Part shown: one piece after another, positions 33,806-42,500 of the stretch
How positions within the stretch are numbered: the stretch's first letter is position 1
How the letters are laid out: each line of letters begins with the position of its first letter
IMG/VR virus record: IMGVR_UViG_3300046692_000249
Span: 1 to 58,154 of that record
Reading direction: 5' to 3' (one strand)
Length of the DNA: 58,154 nucleotides
From: a virus
The notes under the pieces: generated by a model
The model's database searches: none
The model's input: only the letters and a program-made list of their open reading frames with translations
Told to the model about the DNA's origin: nothing
Program-made: the position numbers and the translations under genes

Positions 33806-34198
33806 ATGGCTAAGGAAAAAGGAACACCCACGAGGTTTTCCAACTACATATTTAAGAAGCTGATGGAGTCGACGAAGTCTCAGAAAGAGATCGCCGAGGA
33901 AGCCGGTTACTCCAATCCGAACATGATCACAATGCTGAAACTTGGTCATGTTAAGCTGGCGCTCGATCGTGTGCCGGCAATGGCGAAAGCCTTGAACGTC
34001 GATCCTCTCGACCTGTTCAAGATCGCTCTGACCCAATTTTATGACGAACAAGCCGTCAGATTTCTGACCGAGATCATCGAAGGCGGTATCTCGCCTTCCG
34101 AGAAGAAGATCCTCCAGATCGTTCGGGACGCCAGCGGAAACGACACACCGCAGCTCACACCGGAGCGGGCAAAGCAGCTCGCCGAGATCTTCAAGTAA
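33806..34198 (+). CDS. XRE-like helix-turn-helix regulator
   Basis: 130 aa from ATG 33806, with AGGGG 8 nt upstream. A helix-turn-helix near residues 20-65 (KSQKEIAEEAGYSNPNMITML, LDRVPAMAKALNVDP) followed by a helical C-terminal half suited to dimerisation. XRE proteins bind palindromes as dimers with half-sites about one helical turn apart, exactly the 11-bp centre-to-centre distance of the phage dyads. It is the best candidate for the phage repressor; binding is inferred. Confidence 0.7.
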   Translation: MAKEKGTPTRFSNYIFKKLMESTKSQKEIAEEAGYSNPNMITMLKLGHVKLALDRVPAMAKALNVDPLDLFKIALTQFYDEQAVRFLTEIIEGGISPSEKKILQIVRDASGNDTPQLTPERAKQLAEIFK

Positions 34199-34211
34199 CT
34201 CGCTCCTGACC

Positions 34212-34241
34212 TGACGCGGTTCCAAAGGCGGCCTGCTATAA
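34212..34241 (+). promoter_or_regulatory. CGCTATAA-like promoter, copy 5 (inside a terminator stem)
   Basis: GACGCGGTTCC block, then TGCTATAA. The TATAA lies in the loop of the terminator that follows the XRE gene, so it may be chance. Confidence 0.3.
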
Positions 34242-34265
34242 ACGTGGCAGGCCCTCTTTTTATTT
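34230..34265 (+). terminator. intrinsic terminator after the XRE gene
   Basis: GGCCTGC (34230-34236) pairs with GCAGGCC (34247-34253), then CTCTTTTTATTT. Confidence 0.8.
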
Positions 34266-34272
34266 GCCGACA

Positions 34273-34290
34273 TAAGTAATCACTGACTTA
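34273..34290. promoter_or_regulatory. operator-like dyad, copy 11
   Basis: TAAGTAA-TCAC-TGACTTA; one mismatch in the right arm. 20 nt before the next gene. Confidence 0.65.
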
Positions 34291-34310
34291 ACCTACGAGG
34301 AAAGCGAAAC

Positions 34311-34538
34311 ATGTCTAACGAGTCCCCCTTCCTGCGCAATCTGTCGATGAATGACGAGCAGGCTTACCAGTTGGCTATGGAGCTTGAAGGTAAACAGGAG
34401 GACGCCATGAACGGTTGCACGATCTACAGCGGCAAGCATCCCGTGCATGGCAATATCCACATCGTCATCCCGGCGATGGGCGAGGCTAAGGCACTTCTGC
34501 CCTTCGATCTGAAGCCTGTCGTTCTCCGTTCTTTTTGA
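34311..34538 (+). CDS. small hypothetical protein
   Basis: 75 aa, with GAGGAAAG 7-14 nt upstream and operator copies on both sides. No family recognised; the middle (GNIHIVIPAMGEAK) is beta-like and the N terminus helical and acidic. Possibly a small regulator or modulator of host functions. Confidence 0.6.
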   Translation: MSNESPFLRNLSMNDEQAYQLAMELEGKQEDAMNGCTIYSGKHPVHGNIHIVIPAMGEAKALLPFDLKPVVLRSF

Positions 34539-34547
34539 GCGTAGAAC

Positions 34548-34565
34548 TAAGTAATAGATTACTTA
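34548..34565. promoter_or_regulatory. operator-like dyad, copy 12
   Basis: TAAGTAA-TAGA-TTACTTA, perfect arms, 20 nt before the vWA gene. Confidence 0.8.
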
Positions 34566-34585
34566 TGCGAAGGAGTTAGCGAAGC

Positions 34586-36919
34586 ATGAACCGCGATATC
34601 ATGGAGCTGCGCGAGGTCGTCCAGAAACTCGTTCCTCTGCTCGCTGGCAAGGGGCTCGTTGTGACGCAGCGCGGCTCCCAGGCTTACGTGCGGACCAACA
34701 CCACGACGAAGCAGCCCGAAGAGGTCAACATCCCGAACATCCCGGACAATGCGTCCCAGGAGTTCGTCTGGGCGATCCAGGGTTTCATCGACCACGAAGT
34801 CGGCCACATCCTGCACACCGACTGGCTCTGGTATGGTGGCAAGGGTGGCGTATCGGAAGCCGACCTGCGCAGTCCGGCAAAGCGCGCCTTCATGAACACC
34901 CACAATATCGTGGAAGACGTGATGATCGAGCGGGAAATGGCGAAAACCTTTCCTGGCGCCCGGCGCAACATCTCCAACACCCGCAAGTGGTTCCTGGCGA
35001 AGATCACCGACGAGGCGCTCAAGGGCGTCAAGGATCCTCGCGAGCAGTTCAACTACCTGATCGTTCCGGCCATGCGCGCCCTCGGTGATCACGAGGAAAT
35101 GCAGGAGTGGATGGATAAGGGCAGCTGGTGGAAGAACAAGTATGTCGCCGAGCTCCTCAAGACGATGAAGCCGGCAACCCTCGACCTCCTCAAGACCTGC
35201 ACGACGACCAAGGAAACGCTGGTCATCGCCGAAGAGCTCCATGCGATCATCATGGGCAAGGTCGCACCCCCTGCCCCTCCGAAGCCGCCTGAAAAGAAAA
35301 AGGAAGACAAGAAGGACAAGGGCAAGTCGAAGGACAAGCCCGAGAAGGAGGCTGGCGAAGGCGAAGGTGACGGCGAGCGCGATCACAAGGAGCCGGAAAA
35401 GAAGGAAGAGGACAAGAAGCCCTCCGACGACGGCAAGGGGAAGAAGGACGATGAAGACGATAAGGGCGAAGGCGCCGGCGACGACGAAGACGCCGAAGCG
35501 GAAGCAGATGAGCCCGACGCTGGCGATGATGACGGCGATGAAGACGCTGAGCCCGAAGAAGACGCCGGCGACGACGAGGACGATCCTGCTGCCGATGAAG
35601 CTGATGGCGAAGACGCTGACGATGATGACGATGAGCCTGCGTCCGGCGCATCAGATGATGACGGTGAGGATGAGTCCGAGGCTTCCGGATCGGCTGCGGC
35701 CGACGAAGATGACGGTGAAGACGATGAACCGGCAGGTGCTGGTTCTGGTGGCGCCGGTGGAGCCGACGAGGACGGCGAAGGCTTTGAAGGATTCGACGAA
35801 GATGCACCGGGCGGCCCGCAGATCATTACGGCCGGCGCCGACGGTGGTGGAGTAGGCGACCCCGACGACGAGACTGAGGACGAAACTCAGGGCGGCGGAG
35901 GCGGTGTCGGCAACAGTATGTCCAAGTCCCTCTTCGACTTTGAGGACGGTGATTTCAACGAGGTCGACATGTCGGCGCAGATCGCCATCAAGATCTCCGA
36001 GGAAGCCGTCCTTGCGATGGATCCGAAGCAGTATCTCGTCTACACCCGCGACCTTGATCGCATCGAGCCTGTGGTGCCGCCCGAGGACATGAAGAAGACC
36101 TGGGTGCCGTCTCTCGAGGAAGACACCCGGCAGATGACCTCGAAGATGCGCAAGGATATCGAGCGTATGATGGCATCGCAGTCGCACGTCATCCGCACGC
36201 CTGGTCATCGAAACGGCAAGCTTCATGCGCCGTCGCTCTTCCGCGTGCCGCAGGGTGATCCTCGCGTCTTCACGCAGAAGCAGGAGCATGTGTCGAAGGA
36301 TACGGCTGTCGAACTGGTGATCGACAATTCCGGCTCGATGAGTGGCGCGAAGATGAAGCTTGCCATGACGGCCGGCTATGCGCTCTGCACCACGCTCGAT
36401 GCGGTCAAGATCGCCCACGAGGTCATCGGCTTTACGACCGGTGGCTGGCATCACCTGCCCCACACGATCCGGCAGGCGATCACCGACGATCTGCACAAGT
36501 CCTCAATCCAGTGGGACCGCGTTGGCCCGCTGGTGCTGCCGATCTACAAGACCTTCGAGGAACGCATCACCGCGACCGTCAAGGCGCGTTTTGCCTATAT
36601 GCGCGAGGCGCAGGCCGGCATCTCCGGCAACGTCGACGGCGAGTCCCTCGAATACTGCGCCGAACGTCTGCTCAAGCGCCCTGAAAAGCGCAAGGTGATG
36701 ATGGTTCTGTCTGACGGTCAGCCGGCCGGCTCCCACAAGGCAGGGCCGCATCTGTCCCATGTCGTCAAGCAGCTTAGCAAGATGGGAATCGAATGCATCG
36801 GCATCGGTATCCAGGATGACAGCGTGAAGCGCTACTATCCGAAGTTCACGGTCCTGCATAATGCCGCGGACCTCCCCGGCCAGGTGATGGGCGAAATCAA
36901 GCGCATCCTGTTGTCCTGA
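34586..36919 (+). CDS. CobT-like vWA protein with HEVGH motif
   Basis: 777 aa. Residues 60-130 hold a metalloprotease-like HEVGH (His70, His74) followed by NTHNIVEDVMIE, the N-terminal layout of vWA-like metallopeptidases. Residues about 228-445 are an extreme Asp/Glu/Lys low-complexity region. The C-terminal vWA domain has a complete MIDAS: Asp580-x-Ser582-x-Ser584, and later Asp in SDGQPAG. This architecture matches cobaltochelatase CobT and its phage relatives; the AAA+ partner (CobS/MoxR-like) is next. As no cobalamin genes are near, a role in remodelling a phage or host complex is more likely. Confidence 0.75.
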   Translation: MNRDIMELREVVQKLVPLLAGKGLVVTQRGSQAYVRTNTTTKQPEEVNIPNIPDNASQEFVWAIQGFIDHEVGHILHTDWLWYGGKGGVSEADLRSPAKRAFMNTHNIVEDVMIEREMAKTFPGARRNISNTRKWFLAKITDEALKGVKDPREQFNYLIVPAMRALGDHEEMQEWMDKGSWWKNKYVAELLKTMKPATLDLLKTCTTTKETLVIAEELHAIIMGKVAPPAPPKPPEKKKEDKKDKGKSKDKPEKEAGEGEGDGERDHKEPEKKEEDKKPSDDGKGKKDDEDDKGEGAGDDEDAEAEADEPDAGDDDGDEDAEPEEDAGDDEDDPAADEADGEDADDDDDEPASGASDDDGEDESEASGSAAADEDDGEDDEPAGAGSGGAGGADEDGEGFEGFDEDAPGGPQIITAGADGGGVGDPDDETEDETQGGGGGVGNSMSKSLFDFEDGDFNEVDMSAQIAIKISEEAVLAMDPKQYLVYTRDLDRIEPVVPPEDMKKTWVPSLEEDTRQMTSKMRKDIERMMASQSHVIRTPGHRNGKLHAPSLFRVPQGDPRVFTQKQEHVSKDTAVELVIDNSGSMSGAKMKLAMTAGYALCTTLDAVKIAHEVIGFTTGGWHHLPHTIRQAITDDLHKSSIQWDRVGPLVLPIYKTFEERITATVKARFAYMREAQAGISGNVDGESLEYCAERLLKRPEKRKVMMVLSDGQPAGSHKAGPHLSHVVKQLSKMGIECIGIGIQDDSVKRYYPKFTVLHNAADLPGQVMGEIKRILLS

Positions 36920-36953
36920 AAAAAAAGTAAGCGGGAGCTTAATATTCCCGCTT
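36919..36953 (-). terminator. minus-strand terminator after the vWA gene
   Basis: AAGCGGGA (36929-36936) pairs with TCCCGCTT (36946-36953). The 8-A run before it (36919-36926) is a U tract only on the minus strand, so it would stop antisense transcription although no minus-strand gene lies to its right. Confidence 0.55.
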
Positions 36954-36970
36954 GCATGCCATCGCAAAAC

Positions 36971-36988
36971 TAAGTAATGACTTACTTA
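36971..36988. promoter_or_regulatory. operator-like dyad, copy 13
   Basis: TAAGTAA-TGAC-TTACTTA, perfect arms, 39 nt before the AAA+ gene. Confidence 0.8.
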
Positions 36989-37027
36989 TAGCGCAACGCG
37001 AAAGCGCTTTTCACAAGAGGGTTAAAC

Positions 37028-38323
37028 ATGAGCCAGTTAGCAAACGCTGGTGCAGCTGCCACTGCACCGGACGATAAAATTCTGTGCCAGATCGACAACG
37101 TGCGCGTCCACTCGATCCAGAGCCACATCAAGAAGAACCATCCCGATTGGACGGTCGAACGCTACCAGGCCGAGTTCCCTGGTGAGCCGCTCTTCTCTCA
37201 GACCGCGCTTGATGTCATCGAGCGCCAGAAGAAGGAAAAGGAGCTCGCTGCAGCCGCTGCGCCCCAGGCCAACATGGCTATCTCTGCAGGTCTCGGGCCT
37301 TCCAAGATGAGCTTCAAGAACGCCATGTTCCATGAGCTGTTCGAACTCGGCAACGCGGCCGCTGCCATGTCGTCGAAGGGTGCGCCGATCCCGGTCAAGG
37401 TGCTTGAAGGTCTCGACGCTCAGTCGCTCGACTACCTGCCCGAGCTCGACAAGAGCTACGTCTTCAATATCGACCTGCTCAAGAAGGTCATCATCGGCAT
37501 GGAACTGAACATGCCGACCTACCTCTGGGGCTTCCACGGCACCGGCAAGACCACGATCCTGCAGCAGGCAGCCGCCCGCACGCGCCGGCCGTTCATCCGC
37601 GTCCAGCACACGATCAACATGCAGGAGTCGGACGTTCTCGGTCAGTGGACCGTTCGCTCCAAGGAAGTCGAAGTCGAGGAGCTCGACAACGACGGCAAGA
37701 AGGTCGTGGTCAAGAAGCAGCAGTCCGTGACCGAATACCAGCTCGGTCCCTTGCCGCTCGCCATGATCAACGGCTGGGTCTACTGCGCTGACGAATACGA
37801 CTTCGCCATGCCGTCGGTCACTGCCGTCTATCAGCCGGTTCTCGAAGGCCAGTCGCTGCTGATCAAGGACGCTCCTCCGCACTTCCGCAAGATCGCCCCG
37901 CATCCGAACTTCCGCTTTGTCGCGACCGGCAACACCAACGGCGTCGGCGACGAAACTGGCCTCTATCAAGGCACGCTCGTTCAGAACGCCGCAAACTATT
38001 CCCGCTTCGCGATCACCGAAGAGGTCGAATATATGGAAGCGAAGATCGAGACCGCGATCCTGCAGTCCAAGACCGGCATCGACAGCGCATCGGCTGGTAA
38101 GATCGTCAAGATGGCGAACGAAGTCCGCAAGATGTTCCGCGACGGCAAGATCACCATGACGGTCTCGCCGCGCGAGCTGATCCGCTGCGCCTCGCTCGGC
38201 ATTGCTTACGGTGGCAACTGGTCGCTCGGCATGGAGCTCGCCTTCGCCAACCGTCTGTCGCGCGTCGATAAGAAGGTTGTCCAGGAATACATGCAGCGCG
38301 TCTTCGGTGGAGTCGCTGCATAA
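37028..38323 (+). CDS. CobS/MoxR-like AAA+ ATPase
   Basis: 431 aa, with GAGGG 10 nt upstream. Residues 1-80 resemble the small N-terminal domain of CobS; the AAA+ core has Walker A GFHGTGKT (Lys174, Thr175), Walker B YCADEYDFA, sensor FVATGNTNG and a C-terminal helical lid. MoxR/CobS ATPases work with vWA partners such as the protein just upstream to insert or remove cofactors or remodel complexes. Pairing is conserved by gene order; the target is unknown. Confidence 0.82.
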   Translation: MSQLANAGAAATAPDDKILCQIDNVRVHSIQSHIKKNHPDWTVERYQAEFPGEPLFSQTALDVIERQKKEKELAAAAAPQANMAISAGLGPSKMSFKNAMFHELFELGNAAAAMSSKGAPIPVKVLEGLDAQSLDYLPELDKSYVFNIDLLKKVIIGMELNMPTYLWGFHGTGKTTILQQAAARTRRPFIRVQHTINMQESDVLGQWTVRSKEVEVEELDNDGKKVVVKKQQSVTEYQLGPLPLAMINGWVYCADEYDFAMPSVTAVYQPVLEGQSLLIKDAPPHFRKIAPHPNFRFVATGNTNGVGDETGLYQGTLVQNAANYSRFAITEEVEYMEAKIETAILQSKTGIDSASAGKIVKMANEVRKMFRDGKITMTVSPRELIRCASLGIAYGGNWSLGMELAFANRLSRVDKKVVQEYMQRVFGGVAA

Positions 38324-38967
38324 TGGCAATCGTTCGCGATCCGAAGCTCGACAAGGTCCAGGTCCGGGCCTTTGCATCCAAGGTTCTCAGGCGCGTTCAC
38401 GCGCTTGGGGCCAGGACGCAGACCATCGACGATATCGAAAGTGAGTTGTGGGTTGCCTGGTGCATCGCCTGCGATCGCTACAATGCCGAAGCTGGTGCTG
38501 CGTTCGCGACCTTCCTTTATTGCGGCATGCGCCGGCATATCAACCGGTGGATCGAGAAGAACTTCGAACGCTTCCACGAAGAGACCATCGCCGCATCCCT
38601 GGACGCGGATATCGAGCTCGATGGTCAGGAAGGTCGCGGCAGCCAGGTCGGCCAGCTCGTCGCCGATCCGAACATGACCCAGGACGAAGCCTATCAGCGC
38701 GAGAACTGCTTCGCCTACGCGCTGAGCCGGGTATCGCCGCGCGCCGGCCAGTTCCTGAAGTTCCTGAAGGACCATCCGCCCGAGCTGATCCAGAGCATGA
38801 GGGATCTCGAAGCCAAGGCCGCATATGCCAAGGAGTGCGGCGTCAATTACGCCATGCCCCACCGTCTCACCTCATCGATGATCCTCGACTTCATGGGCGC
38901 CAGCCGCGTCGAGCGCAAGCAGATCATGGATGAAGTTACCCAGATCGGGCAGCTGATTTCGCAGTAG
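38323..38967 (+). CDS. sigma-70-like factor (region 2 present)
   Basis: 214 aa, TAATG overlap with the ATPase. Residues about 35-80 fit sigma region 2: DDIESELWVAWC, then FATFLYCGMRRHINRWIEKN, which matches the core-binding and -10-recognition helices. A shorter, less clear region 4-like segment is near the C terminus (residues 140-205). It may direct RNA polymerase to the phage CGCTATAA promoters; that link is inferred. Confidence 0.65.
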   Translation: MAIVRDPKLDKVQVRAFASKVLRRVHALGARTQTIDDIESELWVAWCIACDRYNAEAGAAFATFLYCGMRRHINRWIEKNFERFHEETIAASLDADIELDGQEGRGSQVGQLVADPNMTQDEAYQRENCFAYALSRVSPRAGQFLKFLKDHPPELIQSMRDLEAKAAYAKECGVNYAMPHRLTSSMILDFMGASRVERKQIMDEVTQIGQLISQ

Positions 38968-38974
38968 GACCAAG

Positions 38975-39523
38975 ATGACCACTATTCCTGAATTCTCACC
39001 CGGTTGTTTCGGCTCGGCCGTCGCCTTCAAGAAGGACGACACGGTATGCCGTGGTTGCAAGTTCGCTGAGTTCTGCGAGCCGGCGCATATTGAGGCTCAG
39101 GCGGCGCTGCGTGAGCGATACGGGATCAAGACGACCCAGCAGGTGCTGTCCGACCAGAAGCAGGCGCGTGACGCCGAGAAGGCAGCGCGCCAGGCTTCCA
39201 AGGATGCAACTGTCCTCGTCCTGCCCAAGAAGACCCAGGATCTCATCGATCGTCTCGATCGCGGCAATTACGACGTGAAGGGCAAGTTCTCGCGCGGCGA
39301 GAACCCCTTTGGCCAGTCCATGCGCTTCATGCAGATCGTCGGGCACCTTCTCCTCAATCTCAAAGACGTGCGTCTCAATCGCCAGCTCCTTGCGGCCGCC
39401 TTCGTCAAGAAGCTCGAATGGCAGCAGGGCACGGCTGACGCGCACGCCCGCATGGCAATTCAGGCGCTGGAGCATATCGGCGCCATCGCTAACAACGACG
39501 GTGTAATCTCCCTTAGAGGATAA
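38975..39523 (+). CDS. hypothetical cysteine-motif protein
   Basis: 182 aa. Cys11, Cys25, Cys28 and Cys34 (C-x13-C-x2-C-x5-C) suit zinc or a small iron-sulfur cluster; the last three match the spacing in the 29000-29557 protein. Residues 55-85 are a charged coiled coil; the C-terminal half is helical with a winged-helix-like end. It sits between the sigma-like factor and the polymerase. Function unknown. Confidence 0.6.
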   Translation: MTTIPEFSPGCFGSAVAFKKDDTVCRGCKFAEFCEPAHIEAQAALRERYGIKTTQQVLSDQKQARDAEKAARQASKDATVLVLPKKTQDLIDRLDRGNYDVKGKFSRGENPFGQSMRFMQIVGHLLLNLKDVRLNRQLLAAAFVKKLEWQQGTADAHARMAIQALEHIGAIANNDGVISLRG

Positions 39524-39528
39524 CAGCA

Positions 39529-42500
39529 ATGCATTCGGTTCTCGCAGCGCGGACTGACTTCTCAGTCGGCGAAAGCATCCTCACGACCAAGCGTCTGATC
39601 AAGAACGCCGTCGATGTCGGTGCAAAGGCCGTCGCCATGACCGACACTATGTCGATCACCGGCATGATCGATTTCACCAATAAGGCGAAGGCTGAAAAGC
39701 TGAAGCCGATTATCGGTGTTCGCCTGCGCCTGGTCGACAATCCGACCTGGCGTCCGGGCAAGGACGAAAAGAAGAAAGATATGCCGCGCGCATACTTCCT
39801 GACGCTCTATGCGCTCAAGGAAGCCGGCATGAAGGGTATCTTCCGGCTGCTGACGCTCGCCAATTCCGATGACCGCTTCTACTACGAGTCCAAGCTCGGC
39901 TTCGAGGATCTCTATGCGGAGTTGAGAGGTCTCTCAGCGAACGATGTGGCGATTGTTCTTGGTGATGCCCACTCAGTTCTGGAGCATCCGAGCGCCAACG
40001 ATATCGTGGATAAGCTGAATACGCTTGTCGCTCACCTTTATGCGCCGCTGATTCCGATCGACACGCCCTACTACGGCCGCCTGAACAATCTGGCACTATC
40101 ACAGGTTGTCGATAACGCGGTTCGCCCGATCGTCGTGCGTCCGGCATTCTACGGTCAGGGCGAAGCCGACACTCAGGAAATCATGACGGCGATCTCCGAG
40201 AACCATAAGGTGACGGATGGCTGGTTCAGGTCGCGGCACAATCGCGACATGCACGTCATGGGCGCGCCCGAGCTCGTCGGCGAAATGAAGAAGGCCGTCG
40301 CCCATCTGGTCAAGCGCGGGAATGATCCGACGTTCGTCGCGGCTCAGTTCAAGAGGGGCCTTATCGCTACGGCTGAGCTGGTCGACGCCGTCGAATACGA
40401 ATGGAAGAAGGCCGAGGTCTCGCTGCCGGTCATGGCACCGAATGAATTCGCCGCAGTCGTGGAAGAGTGTAAGAAGGGCTGGAAGACGCGCTTCGACAAG
40501 CCGATCTTCGGGCATCAGCCCGACGCGAAGGAGCTGGTCGAGGTCTACAAGCCCCGCCTCGCCTATGAGCTTGAGACGCTGAAGCGGTTGAACTTCTCGG
40601 GCTACTTCCTGCTCGTGCAGGACGTGGTCCAGTTCGCCAAGAGCAGCGGCATCATGGTTGGCCCTGGTCGTGGTTCCGTGGGCGGATCCCTCGTCGCGTA
40701 TCTGATGGGCATTACCGAGTGCGATCCGATCCGCTTCGGCCTGCTCTTCGAACGCTTCATCAACCCTGAGCGTATCGACTTGCCCGACGCTGACCTCGAC
40801 TTCATGTCCGAGCGCCGGCACGAGGTCTTCGAATATCTGACCAAGAAGTATGGCGAGGCGCGCGTCGCTGGCGTCAACAACTATGGCACGCTCGGCTCTG
40901 CGTCTGCGATCCGCGATGTCGGCCGCGTCACCAATATTCCTGAAAAGGACTATTCCGTTTCGAAGTATGTGCCGAAGCTGCACGGCCAGAACGTGCCGCT
41001 GCCGGAAGGCCGTAAGCAGGTCGCGGAAATCGATGCCTTCGCGCTGAACTATCCGACCCACTGGGGTATTATGGAGCGCCTCGAAGGCACCATCCGCAAC
41101 TTCAGCCAGCACGCAGGCGGCGTCATCGTCGGCGGGGTCGATATTGTCGATCGCGCCGTTATTGAGCGGCGCAAGGACGGCAACGTCGTCTGTTGGGACA
41201 AGCGCATCGTTGAAGACCAGGGCCTCGTCAAGATGGACGTTCTCGGACTCAACACGCTCGATCTTATGACGCTGGCGCTCGACTATATCCGCGAGAACTC
41301 GGGCAAGCGCCTCGATTTGAACCGCATTCCCCTCAATGACGAGAAGGTGCTGGCGAACTTCGCCAAGGCTCACACGACCGCCATCTTCCAGTTCGAGTCA
41401 GGCGGTATGCGCCGGCTGCTGAAGGAGCTCGGCCGCGACGGCTCGATCACCTTCGACGATATCACCGCGGCGACCGCGCTCTACCGTCCTGGTCCGATGG
41501 AATCGGGCATGATGGACTCGTTTTACAAGCGCAAGCAGGGCGACGAGGACATCGAATACGATCATCCGCTGATGGAGCCGGTGCTCGAGGAAACCTTCGG
41601 CGTCATCGTCTACCAGGAGCAGGTCATGAAGATCTCCCAGGTGATCGCCGGCTACTCGGGCGCGGCTGCTGACAAGCTCCGCAAGATCATGGGCAAGAAG
41701 CTGCCGGAGGAGATGAAGAAGGAGCGGAAGAAGTTCTGCGACGGCTGCGTCGCCACGATCAGCTGCACCGAGGAATGGGCAGGCGCGCTGTTCGACAAGA
41801 TCGAAGGCTTCGCCGGCTACGGCTTCAACAAGTCGCACTCGGTCGAATACACGCTGATCTCCTACCAGGCGATGTATCTGAAGACCTACCACGCTGCCGA
41901 GTTCTATGCGGCCGCGCTGACGGTGCAGAAGGAAGAAAAGCTCACCGGTATCATCCGTGACGCAAGGATGCTCGGTATCGAGGTCTCGATGCCCGATATC
42001 AACATCTCGACCGACCGCTTTGAAATGGCGACTTCGGTGCGCCTGGTCATGCCGCTGCAGAGGATCAAGGGGCTGTCAGAGAAGGCGACCAACGCCGTCC
42101 TCGAGGCCCGCAAGGCAGGTGGACCCTTTAAGGACAAGAACGACTTCCTGTCCCGCGTGGAGAAGCGCGTCTGCAACAAGCGCGTCCAGGAGGCGCTGGA
42201 GCTCGTCGGTGCGTTTGCGCGCATCGAGCCTGGCTCTGTCCCGGCCAATGACCCGAGCCGCATCAAGGACCAGATCGAGCTGTTGCCGGGCCTCATCGCC
42301 AGCCACGTCCCTATCGACCACGAGCTGAACAGGGACAACGACACGAAGATCGCGCTTGGCGAAGTCGTGGACGACTACCGTCGTGCGCACGGCCCGACCT
42401 CGGGCTCTGTCGACGGTTATCCGGTCAAGCCGTTCTTCGGTAGGAGCGCCGATTTCATGATCATCGCGGACGCGCCTGGCAACGAGGAAGACACGGGCGG

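Noticed and set aside
35250-35850. Several His/Arg/Ser-rich frames over the acidic part of the vWA gene
   Set aside because: Low-complexity Asp/Glu codons give long open frames in the other frames; translations are single-residue runs.
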